NCBI RefSeq assembly: GCF_014648355.1
Contig: NZ_BMQY01000002.1
Coordinates: forward strand, 451,328-515,327
Source: Couchioplanes azureus
GTDB taxonomy: Bacteria > Actinomycetota > Actinomycetes > Mycobacteriales > Micromonosporaceae
Length of the DNA stretch: 64,000 bases
Direction of reading: 5' to 3'
Part shown: positions 36,346-45,926 of the stretch, in pieces
Layout: each line of letters starts with the position of its first letter
Numbering within the stretch: the stretch's first letter is position 1
Program-made: the position numbers and the translations under genes
The notes under the pieces: model-generated
Database searches by the model: none
What the model was told of the DNA's origin: nothing
What the model saw: the letters and a program-made list of their open reading frames with translations, nothing else

Positions 36346-37929
36346 GTGAGTAGTCAACCCGTGGCGGCGCCCGACAAGCTGGATGCCGCCGTACTCAAGG
36401 TCGCCGGGGTGGTCGTCCTCGGGGCGATCATGTCGATCCTCGACGTGACCGTGGTCAGCGTGGCGCTGCCCACCTTCCAGACCGAGTTCAACGCCTCGTA
36501 CGCCGAGGTCGCCTGGACCATGACGGGATACACGCTGGCGCTGGCCACCGTGATCCCGCTGACCGGCTGGGCCGCCGACCGCTTCGGCACGAAGCGGCTC
36601 TACATGGCCGCGCTCCTGCTCTTCACCCTCGGGTCCGGTCTGTGCGCCACCGCGGACTCGATCGGCCAGCTCATCGGCTACCGCGTGCTGCAGGGCCTCG
36701 GCGGCGGCATGCTGATGCCGCTCGGTATGACGATCATGACCCGGGCGGCCGGTCCCGAGCGGATCGGCCGGCTCATGGCGGTGCTGGGCATTCCGATGCT
36801 GCTCGGCCCGATCGGCGGCCCGATCCTGGGCGGCTGGCTCATCGACGTCGCGAGCTGGCAGTGGATCTTCCTGATCAACCTGCCGATCGGCGCCATCGCG
36901 CTCGTCTACTCGGCGTGGGCGCTGCCCAAGGATGCCCCGGAGCCGTCCGAGTCCTTCGACTTCCTCGGCATGCTGATGCTCTCGCCGGGTCTCGCCAGCT
37001 TCCTGTACGGCGTCTCCACGCTGCCCGAGGCCGGCACCGTGGCCGACCCCGAGGTGTGGGCACCGATGCTGGTCGGCGGCCTGCTCGTCGTCGGGTTCGT
37101 GCTCTACTCGTTCAAGCCGAAGCACCCCCTGCTCGACCTGCGCCTGCTGCGCAACCGCAACCTCAGCGTCGCGTCCATCACGATGGCCGTCTTCATGGTC
37201 GCGTTCATGGGCGCCGGCCTGCTGTTCCCCAGCTACTTCCTGCAGGTGCGCGGCGAGTCGACGCTCGACGCCGGCCTGCTGATGGCACCCCAGGGCATCG
37301 GTGCGATGGTGACCATGCCGATCGCGGGCATGCTGGCCGACAAGATCCCGGTCGGGCGTACGGTCCCGTTCGCGCTGATCCTGATCGCGGTCGGGTTCTT
37401 CGGCTTCACCCAGGTCGGCACCGACACGTCGTACGTGCTGCTGTGCGGCTCGCTGTTCGTCATGGGCCTCGGCATGGGCGGCACCATGATGCCGATCATG
37501 ACCTCCGCGCTGAAGACGCTCACCAACCACGAGGTGGCGCGCGGCTCCACGCTGCTGAACATCCTCCAGCAGATCGCGGGCTCGGTCGGCTCGGCGCTGA
37601 TGTCCGTGATCCTCACCAGCAACCTGAACGACTCGCCGGTCATCCCGGGCGCCGTCGACCCGGCCACCAAGGAGCCGGTGACCGAGGCCGGTCTGGCCAT
37701 CGCCGTCCAGCAGAAGCCGGAGCTGGCACAGCAGTTCCCGGTGGACCCGGCACTTCTGCAGCGCGGGCTGGAGTTCGTCGCCGACTCGTTCGGCACCACG
37801 TTCTGGGTGGGCTTCGTCCTGGTCGTCGTGACGTTCGTCCCGGCGTTCTTCCTGCCCCGCAAGCGCGAGGAGTCCCACCTGCTCGACGACGAGCAGGGCG
37901 ACCGCGCCGCGCCGGTCATGCTGCACTGA
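36346..37929 (+). CDS. DHA2-family (EmrB/QacA) multidrug exporter
   Basis: 527 residues from GTG 36346 (CAGGAGA 6 bases upstream). Fourteen membrane helices. MFS motifs: LDVTVVSVALPTFQTEF in helix 1, GWAADRFGTKRLYM (motif A), RVLQGLGGGMLMPLGM (motif B) and GPIGGPILGGWLI (motif C, typical of drug exporters). The long loop between the last helices (~PVIPGAVDPATKEPVTEAG) is normal for this family. It exports hydrophobic compounds in exchange for protons; the substrate is not evident. Followed by a strong terminator. Confidence 0.95.
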   Translation: MSSQPVAAPDKLDAAVLKVAGVVVLGAIMSILDVTVVSVALPTFQTEFNASYAEVAWTMTGYTLALATVIPLTGWAADRFGTKRLYMAALLLFTLGSGLCATADSIGQLIGYRVLQGLGGGMLMPLGMTIMTRAAGPERIGRLMAVLGIPMLLGPIGGPILGGWLIDVASWQWIFLINLPIGAIALVYSAWALPKDAPEPSESFDFLGMLMLSPGLASFLYGVSTLPEAGTVADPEVWAPMLVGGLLVVGFVLYSFKPKHPLLDLRLLRNRNLSVASITMAVFMVAFMGAGLLFPSYFLQVRGESTLDAGLLMAPQGIGAMVTMPIAGMLADKIPVGRTVPFALILIAVGFFGFTQVGTDTSYVLLCGSLFVMGLGMGGTMMPIMTSALKTLTNHEVARGSTLLNILQQIAGSVGSALMSVILTSNLNDSPVIPGAVDPATKEPVTEAGLAIAVQQKPELAQQFPVDPALLQRGLEFVADSFGTTFWVGFVLVVVTFVPAFFLPRKREESHLLDDEQGDRAAPVMLH

Positions 37930-37937
37930 CGCCACGC

Positions 37938-37967
37938 GGCGGCGGGGTTCCGTGGGACCCCGCCGCC
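37938..37967 (+). terminator. 11-bp hairpin terminator after the exporter
   Basis: GGCGGCGGGGT (37938-37948) pairs perfectly with 37957-37967 across an 8-nt loop, 8 bp after the exporter stop codon. Confidence 0.8.
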
Positions 37968-38051
37968 TCGCGTACCGTCGCGGCGGTTTGCGTATCGACT
38001 CCTTTGAGTTACGGTGGCCACCTGGTCCGCGTCCACAAGGGAGGGTCACGG

Positions 38052-38864
38052 ATGACCGCCGAGCCGGCCCCGGTGACATACGCCTTCGACAACGACGTCT
38101 CCGAGGCCGCGAACCAGCTCCGGCACATCGGTGAGACCGTCGATCCCCACACCCTGGCGACGCTCGATACGCTCGGCGTGGAGCCCGGCTGGCACTGCTG
38201 GGATGTCGGCGCGGGTTCGGGATCGGTCGCGCGGTGGCTGGCGGAACGCGTGGGACCGCGCGGGCATGTCCTGGCCACGGACATCAAGCCGCACCATGTC
38301 CCGCCGCGGGACCACCTGGAGGTCCTCCGGCACGACGTACGGACGGATCCCTTCCCGCCGCGCCGTTTCGATCTGGTTCATGCCCGGCTCCTGCTGATGC
38401 ACCTCCCCGCCCGGGAGCAGATCCTCGGCCGGCTCACCGACGCGCTGAAGCCGGGAGGCATCCTGGTGATCTCCGACTGGGAGACCAGCCATCTGGACCT
38501 CGTCCTGGACAGCCCCGACGAGGCCGGCACCCGGCTGTTCCGGCGGTTCCTCGACATCTGCCTGGCGGGAAGCCCCGCGGTCGGCATCGATCCCCGCTGG
38601 GCGGCCAAGGCCAACGGCGCCATGCGCCGGGCCGGGCTCACCGGCGTCGTCACGAGCGTGCACGCCCGGTCCTGGCCGGGCGGGACCGGCGCCTGCCTGC
38701 TCCATCGGAGCAACACGATTCAGCTCCAGCCCGAGCTGCTGGCGGCCGGCTTCACGGAGGACGAGCTCGCAACCCTCCGGGACGTGCTCCTCGATCCCCG
38801 TTTCGTCATCTCGTCCTACCTGATGTTCACCACGGTCGGCCGCCGAGCCGGCGAGCGCTCCTAG
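38052..38864 (+). CDS. SAM-dependent class I methyltransferase
   Basis: 270 residues from ATG 38052 (GGGAGGG upstream). SAM-binding motif I is CWDVGAGSGSVARWLAE (~48-64); motif II acidic residue in VLATDIKPHH; then RFDLVHARLLLMHLP and LKPGGILVISDWE. The C-terminal domain (residues ~165-270) probably binds the substrate, which cannot be named. The thioredoxin-like gene follows by 10 bp and may be co-transcribed. Confidence 0.9.
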   Translation: MTAEPAPVTYAFDNDVSEAANQLRHIGETVDPHTLATLDTLGVEPGWHCWDVGAGSGSVARWLAERVGPRGHVLATDIKPHHVPPRDHLEVLRHDVRTDPFPPRRFDLVHARLLLMHLPAREQILGRLTDALKPGGILVISDWETSHLDLVLDSPDEAGTRLFRRFLDICLAGSPAVGIDPRWAAKANGAMRRAGLTGVVTSVHARSWPGGTGACLLHRSNTIQLQPELLAAGFTEDELATLRDVLLDPRFVISSYLMFTTVGRRAGERS

Positions 38865-38874
38865 GATCGACGGC

Positions 38875-39453
38875 ATGGAGGTCACCTACTTCTTCGATCC
38901 GGCCTGCCCGTTCTCCTGGCGTACGTCGCGGTGGCTGGTGGCCGTGGCGCCGGAGCGGGACCTCACGCTGCGGTGGCGGGCGTTCAGCCTGACCATCCTC
39001 AACGGCGGCGACGTCCCGGAGGCCCACCGGGCGGCGGCCGCCGCCTCGAGCCGGGCGTTGCGGCTGGTCGAGGCGTTGCGTGCCGATCACCGCGACGATG
39101 CCGCCGCCGCCTTCTACGCCGAGCTGGGCACGCGGTCGCACGAGGCGGGCGTGCCGGTGAGCGACGGGATCGTGGCGCAGGCGGCCACGGCCGCCGGGAT
39201 TGCGGACGCCGGGGCGCTGCTGGACGACGCGTCCTGGGACGAGGCCGTCCGCGAGTCGCACGAGCTGGCGTTCGGGTCGGCGGGCCCGGACGTGGGCTCG
39301 CCCGTGCTGCTGGTCGAGGGCGCGGGCCGGGCCGTGCACGGCCCGGTCATCGGTGACGTACCCGCGCGGGCGGAGGCCCTCGCGATCTGGGACGCGGTCG
39401 TGGCGCTGGCCCGCAGTGACACCTTCTTCACCCTCACGCGTGGCCGTTCCTGA
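38875..39453 (+). CDS. DsbA-like thioredoxin-fold protein, Rv2466c-like
   Basis: 192 residues from ATG 38875. The start VTYFFDPACPFSWRTSRWL resembles the FDP.CPW.W segment of actinobacterial DsbA-family proteins such as the mycothiol-dependent reductase Rv2466c. The active site here is C-P-F-S, keeping only the first Cys, which is enough for monothiol or mycothiol chemistry. The cis-Pro loop is in DVGSPVLLVEG. Cytoplasmic, no signal peptide. Confidence 0.85.
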   Translation: MEVTYFFDPACPFSWRTSRWLVAVAPERDLTLRWRAFSLTILNGGDVPEAHRAAAAASSRALRLVEALRADHRDDAAAAFYAELGTRSHEAGVPVSDGIVAQAATAAGIADAGALLDDASWDEAVRESHELAFGSAGPDVGSPVLLVEGAGRAVHGPVIGDVPARAEALAIWDAVVALARSDTFFTLTRGRS

Positions 39454-39496
39454 CCCGGGCGTTTGCGGGCCGCTTTGCGGTGGGTACAGGCGGGCC

Positions 39497-39766
39497 ATGG
39501 TCGAGCCGCACGTCACCTTGGACCCGAACAGTCTCAGCCCGGTCGAGGAGAAGCTCCGCGGGCCGTTGGAGGACCAGCTCTCCTCGGCGCTGCGGGCCGC
39601 GACCGACCGGGTCTGCGACGAGTACGCCGGGGAGCCGGTCGACGAGGTCGCCACGGAACTGCTCGACGAGACCAAGGCCGGCCTGCACCGCGACATCGCC
39701 GACGGATTCGTGCCCGACCAGCGCGAGCTGCGCCGCGTCGCCGAAGCCATCGTCCGCGAGGCCTGA
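39497..39766 (+). CDS. Small hypothetical protein
   Basis: 89 residues from ATG 39497. Mainly α-helical and acidic (LSPVEEKLRGPLEDQLSSAL, VDEVATELLDETKAGLHRD), ending VAEAIVREA. The three-helix pattern resembles small actinobacterial proteins of unknown function. No catalytic motif is visible. Confidence 0.65.
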   Translation: MVEPHVTLDPNSLSPVEEKLRGPLEDQLSSALRAATDRVCDEYAGEPVDEVATELLDETKAGLHRDIADGFVPDQRELRRVAEAIVREA

Positions 39767-39791
39767 CCCCGCCGGCCGGCCGTCGGCGGTG

Positions 39792-39830
39792 CAGGGGCCG
39801 CCCGCGGGGCACGCCGCGGGCCGGCACCTG
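39792..39830. terminator. GC-rich hairpin between convergent genes
   Basis: Core stem CCCGCGG (39801-39807) / CCGCGGG (39814-39820), extended outward with small bulges to CAGG/CCTG. It lies between the stop of the small gene (39766) and that of the large membrane protein (39844). Confidence 0.5.
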
Positions 39831-39843
39831 GTCCCGCCGGCGC

Positions 39844-42800
39844 TCAGCCCATCCGGGTGAGGGCGGCGCGGACGCGGGCCATGTCGCGGCGGCGCCGTTC
39901 CAGGGTCATGGCCAGGCCGACGAGCAGCAGGCCCGCGGCCGCGAGGGGGATCCAGCGCGGCAGCAGGTCCCACACCCGGACCAGCTCGTGCAGGGCCACC
40001 AGCACCAGCACCGCCCCGCCGGTCACCACCGGCGCCTGCAACCGCGCCCGCGCCCCGGCCAGCAGCACCGCCAGTGCCGCCGCCCCGAGCAGCAGCCGGC
40101 GCACCGGCTCGCCGTCGGCGACCAGCACCGATGCCAGGGTGGGCAGCAGCGCGGCGGCCAGCGCCGGGCCGTAGGCCACCCAGCTCGACACCGCGGCGCG
40201 GCGGCGGGCCAGCCAGCCGGCGAGCAGGGCCACCCCGGCCGCCGGGACCGTGTACGCCTCCACGACCGCGACCTGCTCGGCGGCCAGCAGCAGCCACCAC
40301 CCGCCCAGCTCCGCCGCGGCCGCCGCGACGACGTGGCCGCGCCGGCCGCCCGCCTCCCGGACCAGCGCGCGGAGGCCGAGCGCCACACCCCAGAGCGTGC
40401 AGACGGCGGCCGCGTACCGGATCGAGCCGGCCGCGAGCAGCAGCGCCACCCCGGCCCCGCCGTGCGCAGCGGCCTGCACCACGCGGCCCTCCACCGCGCG
40501 CCGCACGGGCACACCGGCCGCCGTCCCGCGACCCTCGACCCGGCGGCGCCCGAGGAACACGCGCGCCGCCGTGCCGCTGCCCTGGACCGGGCGGCGCCCG
40601 AGGAACGCACCCGCCGCCAGCACCAGGGCCGCCGCCGCCAGCACGACGAGAGCCGTGCGCTCGACGGGCAGCTCCGCCGCCCGGCCCGCGGTGCCGGCCA
40701 TCACCAGCGCGGACCCGGCCGCACCCGTGGCACCGGCGATCCGGGCCGCGAGCGCCCGGCCGCCGCTCGCGGCCACCACGCCGGCGACCAGCGTCGCGCC
40801 GAACGCCGCCAGGGTCGCGGCGTGGGTGGCCAGCGCGCCGGCCAGCGCGGTGCCGAGCAGCCCGGCAGCCACCGGGGTCAGGACGGCGGCCCGCCGGGCG
40901 GTGCCGCACAGCGCCGCCACCACCAGACCCGCCAGACCCGCGAACAGCGCCGCGCCCGGCACGCCGGGCCAGGGCACCCGCGCCGCCGCCGTGGCCAGCA
41001 CCGCCGTCACCGCGACGACCGGCGCCGCCGTCCAGAGCGCCGCGGACCACCCGCGCAGCAGCCGCGCACCGATCGCCGTGGCGACCGCAACCGTCGCCAC
41101 CGCGACGACGTCGGCCCCTGCGACGGACCCGGTCCACCGCGACCCGGCGTGCATCCACGGACCGGCGAAGATCGTCACCAGGCCGCCGCCGACCCCGGCG
41201 AGGAACGCCGCCCCCAGCAGCACCGCGGCCACCCCGGCCGGCCAGAGCGCGCCCGGGCCGGCGCCCGGCCGAGGCTCGCCGCGGCCGAGCACCGGCAGCA
41301 TCGCCGCGGTCAGGACCAGGCCGGCGGCCGCGTAGATCGCCGGCGAGTCGCCCGAGGCCAGCGCCCACAACGGCGCGGTCGCCACGACCAGCAGCACCGC
41401 GGACGAGGCCCGGCCGACCCGGTACGCCGCGGCCACCAGCGCCGCGGCGGCCGCCAGCACCACCCGGCTCTGCACCGCCGGCGACCAGCCGGCCTCCGCG
41501 GCCGCCTGCCAGAGCGCCGCCGGGAGGGCCGGCACGGCGACGGCAAGAGCCGCGCCCCCGATCCACCGCGGCCCGCGCCACGCCGTCGCCGCCGCGAGGC
41601 CGGCGACCGCCAGCAGCGTCGCCGCGGCCACCCCCGGGCGCTGCCCCGAGACGGCCACCGCGTGCAGGGCCAGCGGCGCGGCGACCCCGGCGGCCCAGCC
41701 GGCGCCCCGGGTCACCAGCACCAGCGCGGCCGCCGCCACCGCGAGGTCCAGCGGGGATGTGCTCCACCACGGCAGATCGAGTCCCGCGGGGAGCGCGAGC
41801 GCGAGGACGGCCGTCCCGGCGAGCGCGGCCGGCAGGAGCGGCAGCACGGCCGTCGCACCCGCGGTCAGCAGCGCGATCACCACCGGCAGCCGCCAGTCGG
41901 CGTCCCCGGTGAGCATCGCGGTCCCGGTCGCCTGCACGACCACCAGCGCCGCCGGGACGAGCACGACGAAGGCACCGATGCGGGGCCCCGGCCGTACCGT
42001 GGCGGGCAGCAGCGGCACCGCCAGCGCCGCCGCCGTCACGACCAGGGCGACCAGGACCGGCGCCAGGTGGTCGCCGCCGGCGACCGCCGCGAACCGCCCG
42101 GCCGCGACCACCGACGCGACCACCACCAGGGCACCGGCACCGGCCCGCGCGGCCGGCCAGGGCGTCCCCTGCGTGCCGGCCAGCACCACCAGCGCCGCCA
42201 CGACCAGCGCCGCGCCCGCCACCGCCGCCTTCCCGGAGGTTCCGGCCGGCACCAACGCGGCCAGCCCGGCGAGCCCCGCGGCACCGGCGGCCAGCGCGCC
42301 GAGGCCGTACGCCGCGAGCTGGACGGCCCCCACCGCCGACGGCCGCAGCCGGACGACGGCCAGGTCGACCAGGGCGACGGCGCTCAGCGTGAACGCCCAG
42401 CCGGCCGCGTCCGGGTGGAACGGCGCCACGAGCAGCGGCAGCACCGGCTGGGCCACCGCCAGGGCGACGAACCGCGGGCCGGCCAGGCCGGTGACGTGCT
42501 CGTAGCCGGCGGCGACCGCGGCGGTCACCGCGCAGACGGCCCCCGCGTAGCCGAGCGCCGAGTAGTCCGCGATGCCGAACAGGTTGACGTACCAGGCCGC
42601 GTACCCGTCGAGCAGAACCAGCAGCAGGCCGACCGCGGCGAAGGTCTCCGCGGTGGCGGTCAGCCGCCGGCGCAGCGCGACCAGCGGCGCGGTGAGGGCC
42701 ACGACGGTGACGACGGCGAGCAGCCCGGCCCGGCCCTTCAGGCCGAACTGCGACCAGGCCACGGCGGTGAACACGATCGCGGCGATCGCCAGCAGCAGGC

Positions 42801-43182
42801 CGCCGAGCGAGAAGAGGGTGTTCTGCACGAGCCGGGTGGACGCCTCGGTCATCAGCCGGGCCGACGCCTCGGCGGTCGCCGTGGTCACCGGCGCGGTCAT
42901 CGCGGGCGCGGTGGCCGGCCGCGGCGCGGCCTTCGCGGCGGCGGAGACGGCGGCCCGCACCCGGGCGGCGGCGGCCTCGCGCCCGGTCCAGGCCCGGCGC
43001 AGGGCCGCGTCGGCGACCGTCACCGCCTCCCGCGCGGCCGTCAGCCGGGCGGTCAGCACCGGGATCTCCGCGTCGAGGCGGACGACCTCGGCGGCGTCGG
43101 GGTCCGGGCCGCGGCCGCAGGCCGGGCAGCCGGTGGCCAGGGAGGCTTCGGTACGGCAGAAGGGGCACGGGTACGCGGTCAC
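39844..43182 (-). CDS. SCO7613-type giant membrane protein with N-terminal zinc ribbon
   Basis: 1,112 residues from GTG 43182. A zinc ribbon (CPFCRTEASLATGCPACG) at residues 6-23 is followed by a coiled region (AEVVRLDAEIPVLTARLTAA) and then roughly 35 hydrophobic helices running to the C-terminus. This layout matches SCO7613 C-terminal domain-containing membrane proteins, large actinobacterial proteins of unknown function. Ala/Val/Leu make up most of the sequence. A short internal duplication (FLGRRPVQGSGTAARV / FLGRRRVEGRGTAAGV) lies near residue 870. A palindrome at 43218-43233 lies ~36 bp upstream. Confidence 0.85.
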   Translation of the reverse strand: MTAYPCPFCRTEASLATGCPACGRGPDPDAAEVVRLDAEIPVLTARLTAAREAVTVADAALRRAWTGREAAAARVRAAVSAAAKAAPRPATAPAMTAPVTTATAEASARLMTEASTRLVQNTLFSLGGLLLAIAAIVFTAVAWSQFGLKGRAGLLAVVTVVALTAPLVALRRRLTATAETFAAVGLLLVLLDGYAAWYVNLFGIADYSALGYAGAVCAVTAAVAAGYEHVTGLAGPRFVALAVAQPVLPLLVAPFHPDAAGWAFTLSAVALVDLAVVRLRPSAVGAVQLAAYGLGALAAGAAGLAGLAALVPAGTSGKAAVAGAALVVAALVVLAGTQGTPWPAARAGAGALVVVASVVAAGRFAAVAGGDHLAPVLVALVVTAAALAVPLLPATVRPGPRIGAFVVLVPAALVVVQATGTAMLTGDADWRLPVVIALLTAGATAVLPLLPAALAGTAVLALALPAGLDLPWWSTSPLDLAVAAAALVLVTRGAGWAAGVAAPLALHAVAVSGQRPGVAAATLLAVAGLAAATAWRGPRWIGGAALAVAVPALPAALWQAAAEAGWSPAVQSRVVLAAAAALVAAAYRVGRASSAVLLVVATAPLWALASGDSPAIYAAAGLVLTAAMLPVLGRGEPRPGAGPGALWPAGVAAVLLGAAFLAGVGGGLVTIFAGPWMHAGSRWTGSVAGADVVAVATVAVATAIGARLLRGWSAALWTAAPVVAVTAVLATAAARVPWPGVPGAALFAGLAGLVVAALCGTARRAAVLTPVAAGLLGTALAGALATHAATLAAFGATLVAGVVAASGGRALAARIAGATGAAGSALVMAGTAGRAAELPVERTALVVLAAAALVLAAGAFLGRRPVQGSGTAARVFLGRRRVEGRGTAAGVPVRRAVEGRVVQAAAHGGAGVALLLAAGSIRYAAAVCTLWGVALGLRALVREAGGRRGHVVAAAAAELGGWWLLLAAEQVAVVEAYTVPAAGVALLAGWLARRRAAVSSWVAYGPALAAALLPTLASVLVADGEPVRRLLLGAAALAVLLAGARARLQAPVVTGGAVLVLVALHELVRVWDLLPRWIPLAAAGLLLVGLAMTLERRRRDMARVRAALTRMG

Positions 43183-43217
43183 GCGGTAGATCCTCGCGGC
43201 CGTGCCCGCCGATCTCC

Positions 43218-43233
43218 TGAGTCGCCGTACTCA
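43218..43233. promoter_or_regulatory. Palindromic element TGAGT..ACTCA
   Basis: TGAGTCGCCGTACTCA lies 36-51 bp before the SCO7613-type gene and directly after the preceding glycoside hydrolase stop. It resembles the element at 29186-29201. Possible regulator site; the regulator is unknown. Confidence 0.4.
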
Positions 43234-43240
43234 GCGGTAG

Positions 43241-45865
43241 CTAGGTGCCCGGCCGGTGCAGGGTGAGGATGAGGTCGACGACCAGGGCGGTCCAGCCGGT
43301 CTGGTGCCACGCGCCCAGCCCGGCGCCGTTGTCGCCGTGGAAGTACTCCGGGAAGGCGATCAGGTCCTTCCAGGCCGGGTGGTTCTGGAAGAGCTCGCAG
43401 GCGCCGTACATGGGCCGCCGGCCCTGCTGGTCGGGCACGAACAGCGACACCAGCCGGCGGGACAGGTCGTCGGCGACCCGGCTGAGCGGCATCTTCGTCT
43501 GGGCGCCGGTCGGGTACTCGACCTGCAGGTCCTCGCCGAAGAACGCGGCGAACTCCCGCAACGCCTCGACGAGCAGGAAGTTCACCGGCATCCAGACCGG
43601 GCCCCGCCAGTTCGAGTTGCCGCCGAACAGGCCGCTCGTGCTCTCCGCGGGCTCGTAGGCGACGGTGAAGTCGGAGCCGCCCAGCGAGACCGTGAACGGC
43701 TTCTCCAGGTGCGAGCGCGACAGCGTCCGCAGCCCGTACGGGGAGAGGAACTCCTCCGGGTCGAGCATCCGGGCCAGGATGCGCAGCAGCTGGTCCTGGC
43801 CCACCATCGACAGCAGGCGCTGCTGGCGGCCGTCCGCCGAGAGCCGCCGGGCGCTGATCACGTCGGCGTAGTCGCTCTGGTTGGCCAGCAGCCAGCGCAG
43901 CCGGGCGCCGAGCTCCGGCAGCCGGTGCAGCGTGCCGGCGCGCAGCCGGGTCGTCGCCGCGAGTGGGAGCAGGCCGACGATCGAGCGGGCCTTCAGCGGC
44001 ACCTTGTGGCCGTCGGGCAGGCGCAGCACGTCGTAGAAGAAGCTGTCCTCGTCGTCCCACAGGCCCTGCCGGTACGCCGCCTCCGCGATGTAGGCGAAGT
44101 GCTCGAAGAACTTCGTCGCCATGTCCTCGTACGTGCGGTCGTGCAGCGCGAGGTGGATCGACATGTCCAGCAGGTTGAGGGCGTACATCGCCATCCAGCC
44201 GGTGCCGTCGGACTGCTCGAGGACGCCGGCCACCGGCAGGGCCGCCGAGCGGTCGAACGGGCCGACGTTGTCCAGGCCGAGGAAGCCGCCCTCGAAGACG
44301 TTCTTGCCGCCGACGTCCTTGCGGTTGACCCACCAGGTGAAGTTCAGCAGCAGCTTGTGCATGACCCGGGCCAGGAAGTCGTGGTCACGCCCGCCGTCGA
44401 TCTCGAAGACCTTCAGCGCGGCCCAGGCGTGCACCGGCGGGTTCACGTCACTGAACGCCCACTCGTACGCGGGGATCTGGCCGTTGGGGTGCATGTACCA
44501 CTCGCGCAGCAGCAACAGGAGCTGCGCCTTGGCGAAGCCCGGGTCGACGCGCGCGATCGTCACGCAGTGGAACGCCAGGTCCCAGGCGGCGTACCAGGGG
44601 TACTCCCAGGGATCCGGCATGGAGATCACGTCGAAGCTGTTCATGTGCCACCAGGCGTTGTTGCGCCCGTAGCGCCGGCCCGGCGGCGGCGGCGCCGAGC
44701 CCGGGTCGCCGTGCAGCCACTGCTTGACGTCGAAGTGGTAGAACTGCTTGCCCCACATCAGCCCGGCGATGCCCTGCCGGGCGACGGCGGCCTCCTCCTC
44801 CGACGCCGCGGCCGGGATGAGGTCGGCGAAGAAGGCGTCCGCCTCGGCCCGCCGGGCGACGACCACCTCGGCGAAGCCGGCGCCGAGGTCGGCCTCCACC
44901 GGCTCGTCCGCCTCGGTGAGCCGCAGCCGGATCTCGCGGGTCTCGCCCGGGCCGAGTGTGACCTCGTAGTGCAGCGCGCCCTTGGTGCCGGTGCCCGCCG
45001 GGTTCACCGTGGGCGCGCCCGCCACGAGGAAGTCGTTGATGCCGTCCTTGGGGAACATGCTCGTGCCGGGCCGCCCCCACAGCCGCTGCGAGTTCGTCTC
45101 GTTGTCGCACATCAGGGCCGGCGGGTCGCCCTCGCCCGTCAGCATCAGGTACCCCAGGCTGCGGTGCAGGCCGGTGATCCGGCCTGGCGCCCCGGCCAGC
45201 ACCGGGACCTGGCGGTTCGGCAGCCCCCACGACCAGGTGTTGCGGAACCACAGCGTGGGCAGGACGTGCAGCGTCGCCTCTTCCGGCCCCCGGTTGGCGA
45301 CACTGATCACGATGCACAGGTCCCGCGGCGAGGCCTTGGCGTAGTTGACCGTCACCACCCAGAACCGGTCGTCGTCGAAGACGCCGGTGTCGACCAGCTC
45401 GTACTCCGGCTCCTCGCGCGAGCGCCGCCCGTTGACGGTGACCAGCTCGTTGTACGGGAACGCCCGCTGCGGGTAGTGGTAGCGCCAGGTCATCCACGAA
45501 TGGGTCGGCGTGGAGTCCTGGTACCACCAGTACTCCTTGACGTCCTCCCCGTGGTTGCCGCCGTCGCCGCCGAGCCCGAACATCCGCTCCTTGATGATCG
45601 GGTCCCGGCCGTTCCACAGCGCGAGGGCGAAACAGAACGTCTGCCGGTCGTCGCAGACCCCGGCCATGCCGTCGTCGTTCCACCGGTACGCCCGCGAGCG
45701 CGCATGATCGTGCGGGAAGTAGTCCCAGGCGGTCCCGTGCTCGCTGTAGTCCTCCCGCACGGTCCCCCAGGCCCGCTCGGCAAGGTACGGGCCCCAGGCT
45801 CGCCACGGCTGCTCCCCGGAGTCCGCCTGCGCCAGGCGCTCCCGCTCCGCCACGCCGTCGCTCAC
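43241..45865 (-). CDS. GH63-like (MGH1-type) glycoside hydrolase
   Basis: 874 residues from GTG 45865 (VSDGVAERERLAQ, the point where family similarity begins; GTG 45898 is also in frame). The N-terminal half is a β-rich domain (RAWGPYLAERAWGTVREDYS, YRWNDDGMAGVCDDRQ). The C-terminal half is an (α/α)6 barrel with NNAWWHMNSFDVISMPDPWEYPW-like, FLGLDNVGPFDRSA, LEQSDGTGWMAMY and SNWRGPVWMPVNFLL segments (quoted in parts) typical of MGH1-like glucosidases. No signal peptide, so it acts inside the cell, perhaps on glucosylglycerate, mannosylglycerate-like solutes or α-glucans; specificity is not certain. Confidence 0.88.
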   Translation of the reverse strand: MSDGVAERERLAQADSGEQPWRAWGPYLAERAWGTVREDYSEHGTAWDYFPHDHARSRAYRWNDDGMAGVCDDRQTFCFALALWNGRDPIIKERMFGLGGDGGNHGEDVKEYWWYQDSTPTHSWMTWRYHYPQRAFPYNELVTVNGRRSREEPEYELVDTGVFDDDRFWVVTVNYAKASPRDLCIVISVANRGPEEATLHVLPTLWFRNTWSWGLPNRQVPVLAGAPGRITGLHRSLGYLMLTGEGDPPALMCDNETNSQRLWGRPGTSMFPKDGINDFLVAGAPTVNPAGTGTKGALHYEVTLGPGETREIRLRLTEADEPVEADLGAGFAEVVVARRAEADAFFADLIPAAASEEEAAVARQGIAGLMWGKQFYHFDVKQWLHGDPGSAPPPPGRRYGRNNAWWHMNSFDVISMPDPWEYPWYAAWDLAFHCVTIARVDPGFAKAQLLLLLREWYMHPNGQIPAYEWAFSDVNPPVHAWAALKVFEIDGGRDHDFLARVMHKLLLNFTWWVNRKDVGGKNVFEGGFLGLDNVGPFDRSAALPVAGVLEQSDGTGWMAMYALNLLDMSIHLALHDRTYEDMATKFFEHFAYIAEAAYRQGLWDDEDSFFYDVLRLPDGHKVPLKARSIVGLLPLAATTRLRAGTLHRLPELGARLRWLLANQSDYADVISARRLSADGRQQRLLSMVGQDQLLRILARMLDPEEFLSPYGLRTLSRSHLEKPFTVSLGGSDFTVAYEPAESTSGLFGGNSNWRGPVWMPVNFLLVEALREFAAFFGEDLQVEYPTGAQTKMPLSRVADDLSRRLVSLFVPDQQGRRPMYGACELFQNHPAWKDLIAFPEYFHGDNGAGLGAWHQTGWTALVVDLILTLHRPGT

Positions 45866-45926
45866 CCCCACTCGCCCATTGCCCGGTCCTTCGCACACTA
45901 ACGGACATCGTCACCTTATTGATCGA

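Noticed and set aside
39434..43168. Very long open frames on both strands across the large membrane protein, and similar ones at 3268-6513 and 7173-11654
   Set aside because: Their translations are Arg/Gly/Pro/His-rich with no domain, as expected for shadow frames in DNA of >70% GC.
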